A DNA stretch of 6,053 nt from Pseudorhodobacter antarcticus (lineage in GTDB: Bacteria; Pseudomonadota; Alphaproteobacteria; Rhodobacterales; Rhodobacteraceae). Positions within the stretch are counted from its first letter, which is position 1. The number at the start of each line of letters is the position of its first letter. Location of the stretch: the NCBI GenBank assembly GCA_945897655.1, contig CAMDHB010000224.1, positions 1 through 6,053 on the forward strand. The letters are read 5' to 3'. The notes under the pieces were generated by a model that worked only from the letters and a program-made list of their open reading frames with translations, ran no database searches and was not told where the DNA came from. A program made the position numbers and the translations under genes. Shown piece after piece: positions 5,246 to 6,053 of the stretch.

Positions 5246-6053
5246 ATGGATATTGACTGGATCGCCGTCGACTGGGGCACCTCAAATCTGCGGGCCTGGG
5301 CCATTGGCCCCACCGGCCCCCTGGCCGAGGCCACCTCGGATGATGGCATGGGCAAACTGACCCCCGACCAGTTCGAACCCGCCCTCCTGCGCCTCATTGA
5401 CCCCTGGCTCACACGTCCCACCCAGGTGCTCGCCTGCGGCATGGTCGGCGCCCGCCAGGGCTGGTCCGAGGCGAAATACCGCGCCACCCCCTGCACCCCG
5501 GTCGATGCCAAGGGCATCACCCACGTCCCCACCCACGACCCCCGCCTCACCTTCCACATCGCCCCCGGCCTGTCCCAAGACCGCCCCGCCGATGTGATGC
5601 GCGGCGAAGAGACCCAGGTCGCAGGCGTCCTCGCCCTCCACCCCGGCTTTGACGGTGTCATCTGCCACCCGGGCACCCATTCCAAATGGGTCCATGTCTC
5701 CGCCGGTGAAGTCGTTAGCTTCCAAACCTTCATGACGGGTGAGCTTTTCGCCCTCCTCTCCACAGGGTCCGTCCTGCGCCACGGCATGGCCGAGGGCTGG
5801 GACGACGCCGCCTTTGACGATGGCGTCAAGGACGCCTTGCAAAGCCCCGACAAGTTCGCCGCCCGCCTGTTCTCTCTCCGCGCCGAATTCCTGCTCCACG
5901 GCCTGACCCCAGCCCAATCCCGCGCCCGCCTATCAGGCCTTTTGATCGGCATCGAACTGGCCGGGGCCAAACCCTACTGGCTTGGCCAAAAGGTCATGCT
6001 CGTCGGCGCTCCGGCCTTGGCCAGCAGCTACACCCGCGCCCTCACATCCCAAG
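5246..6053 (+). CDS. dgoK: 2-dehydro-3-deoxygalactonokinase (DgoK), 3' end missing
   Basis: The first 269 codons are present and the frame is open to the right edge; the family is usually about 300 residues, so some 30-40 are missing. The enzyme phosphorylates 2-dehydro-3-deoxy-galactonate with ATP to the 6-phosphate (EC 2.7.1.58), in the cytoplasm, in the De Ley-Doudoroff route for galactose/galactonate. The family hallmarks appear in order: the N-terminal ATP-binding loop VDWGTSNLRAW (8-18), CGMVGARQGWSEAKY (64-78), MRGEETQ (118-124), CHPGTHSKW (140-148) and FMTGELFALL (162-171). The ATG at 5246 has a run of six Gs five bases upstream (5235-5240). The gene is divergent from tpa. In many genomes dgoK is followed by the aldolase gene dgoA, which would lie beyond this window. 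No link to taurine metabolism is evident. Confidence 0.93.
   Translation, partial: MDIDWIAVDWGTSNLRAWAIGPTGPLAEATSDDGMGKLTPDQFEPALLRLIDPWLTRPTQVLACGMVGARQGWSEAKYRATPCTPVDAKGITHVPTHDPRLTFHIAPGLSQDRPADVMRGEETQVAGVLALHPGFDGVICHPGTHSKWVHVSAGEVVSFQTFMTGELFALLSTGSVLRHGMAEGWDDAAFDDGVKDALQSPDKFAARLFSLRAEFLLHGLTPAQSRARLSGLLIGIELAGAKPYWLGQKVMLVGAPALASSYTRALTSQ

Noticed and set aside
5110..5970. Open frames on the minus strand opposite dgoK (286 and 211 codons)
   Set aside because: Neither has recognisable motifs, while the plus-strand frame carries all DgoK signatures. The longer frame would also run through the tpa control region.

Overview
The window is GC-rich chromosomal DNA of an alphaproteobacterium, most probably a member of the Rhodobacteraceae (Rhodobacter/Paracoccus/Roseobacter relatives). 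This rests on protein character, codon use, a MocR-type TauR regulator, and an intergenic hairpin element of a style I associate with that family. No tool or database was available, so the taxon is an inference.

Most of the window (about 1-5170) is a taurine (2-aminoethanesulfonate) dissimilation locus read on the minus strand. From 5' to 3' on that strand it holds tpa (taurine:pyruvate aminotransferase, start 5050), tauR (MocR/GntR-type activator, start 3543), xsc (sulfoacetaldehyde acetyltransferase, start 1999) and the first 79 codons of a TauE/SafE membrane protein, the presumed sulfite exporter (start 239, running off the left edge). Tpa converts taurine plus pyruvate to sulfoacetaldehyde plus alanine. 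Xsc cleaves sulfoacetaldehyde with phosphate to acetyl phosphate and sulfite. The exporter would remove the sulfite. Taurine uptake genes, a phosphotransacetylase and alanine dehydrogenase are not in this window and presumably lie outside it.

The most informative non-coding signal is a pair of matching operator-like arrays, one upstream of tpa and one between tauR and xsc. Each starts with the identical decamer CTGGACTTAT and has a second, weaker copy exactly 23 bp further towards the gene. This agrees with the direct-repeat consensus CTGGAC(T/C)TAA that I recall for Rhodobacter capsulatus TauR. It suggests that TauR drives two separate transcripts, tpa and xsc-tauE. The 133-bp gap between tpa and tauR holds three consecutive hairpins and a tandem 10-bp repeat, so tauR may be transcriptionally insulated from tpa.

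On the plus strand, divergent from tpa across a 195-bp intergenic region, is dgoK (2-dehydro-3-deoxygalactonokinase, start 5246), truncated by the right edge. It belongs to sugar-acid/galactose catabolism and has no evident metabolic link to taurine.

I see no RNA gene, insertion sequence, CRISPR array or phage signature, and no evidence of an undescribed system. The value here lies in the regulatory architecture of a known pathway.
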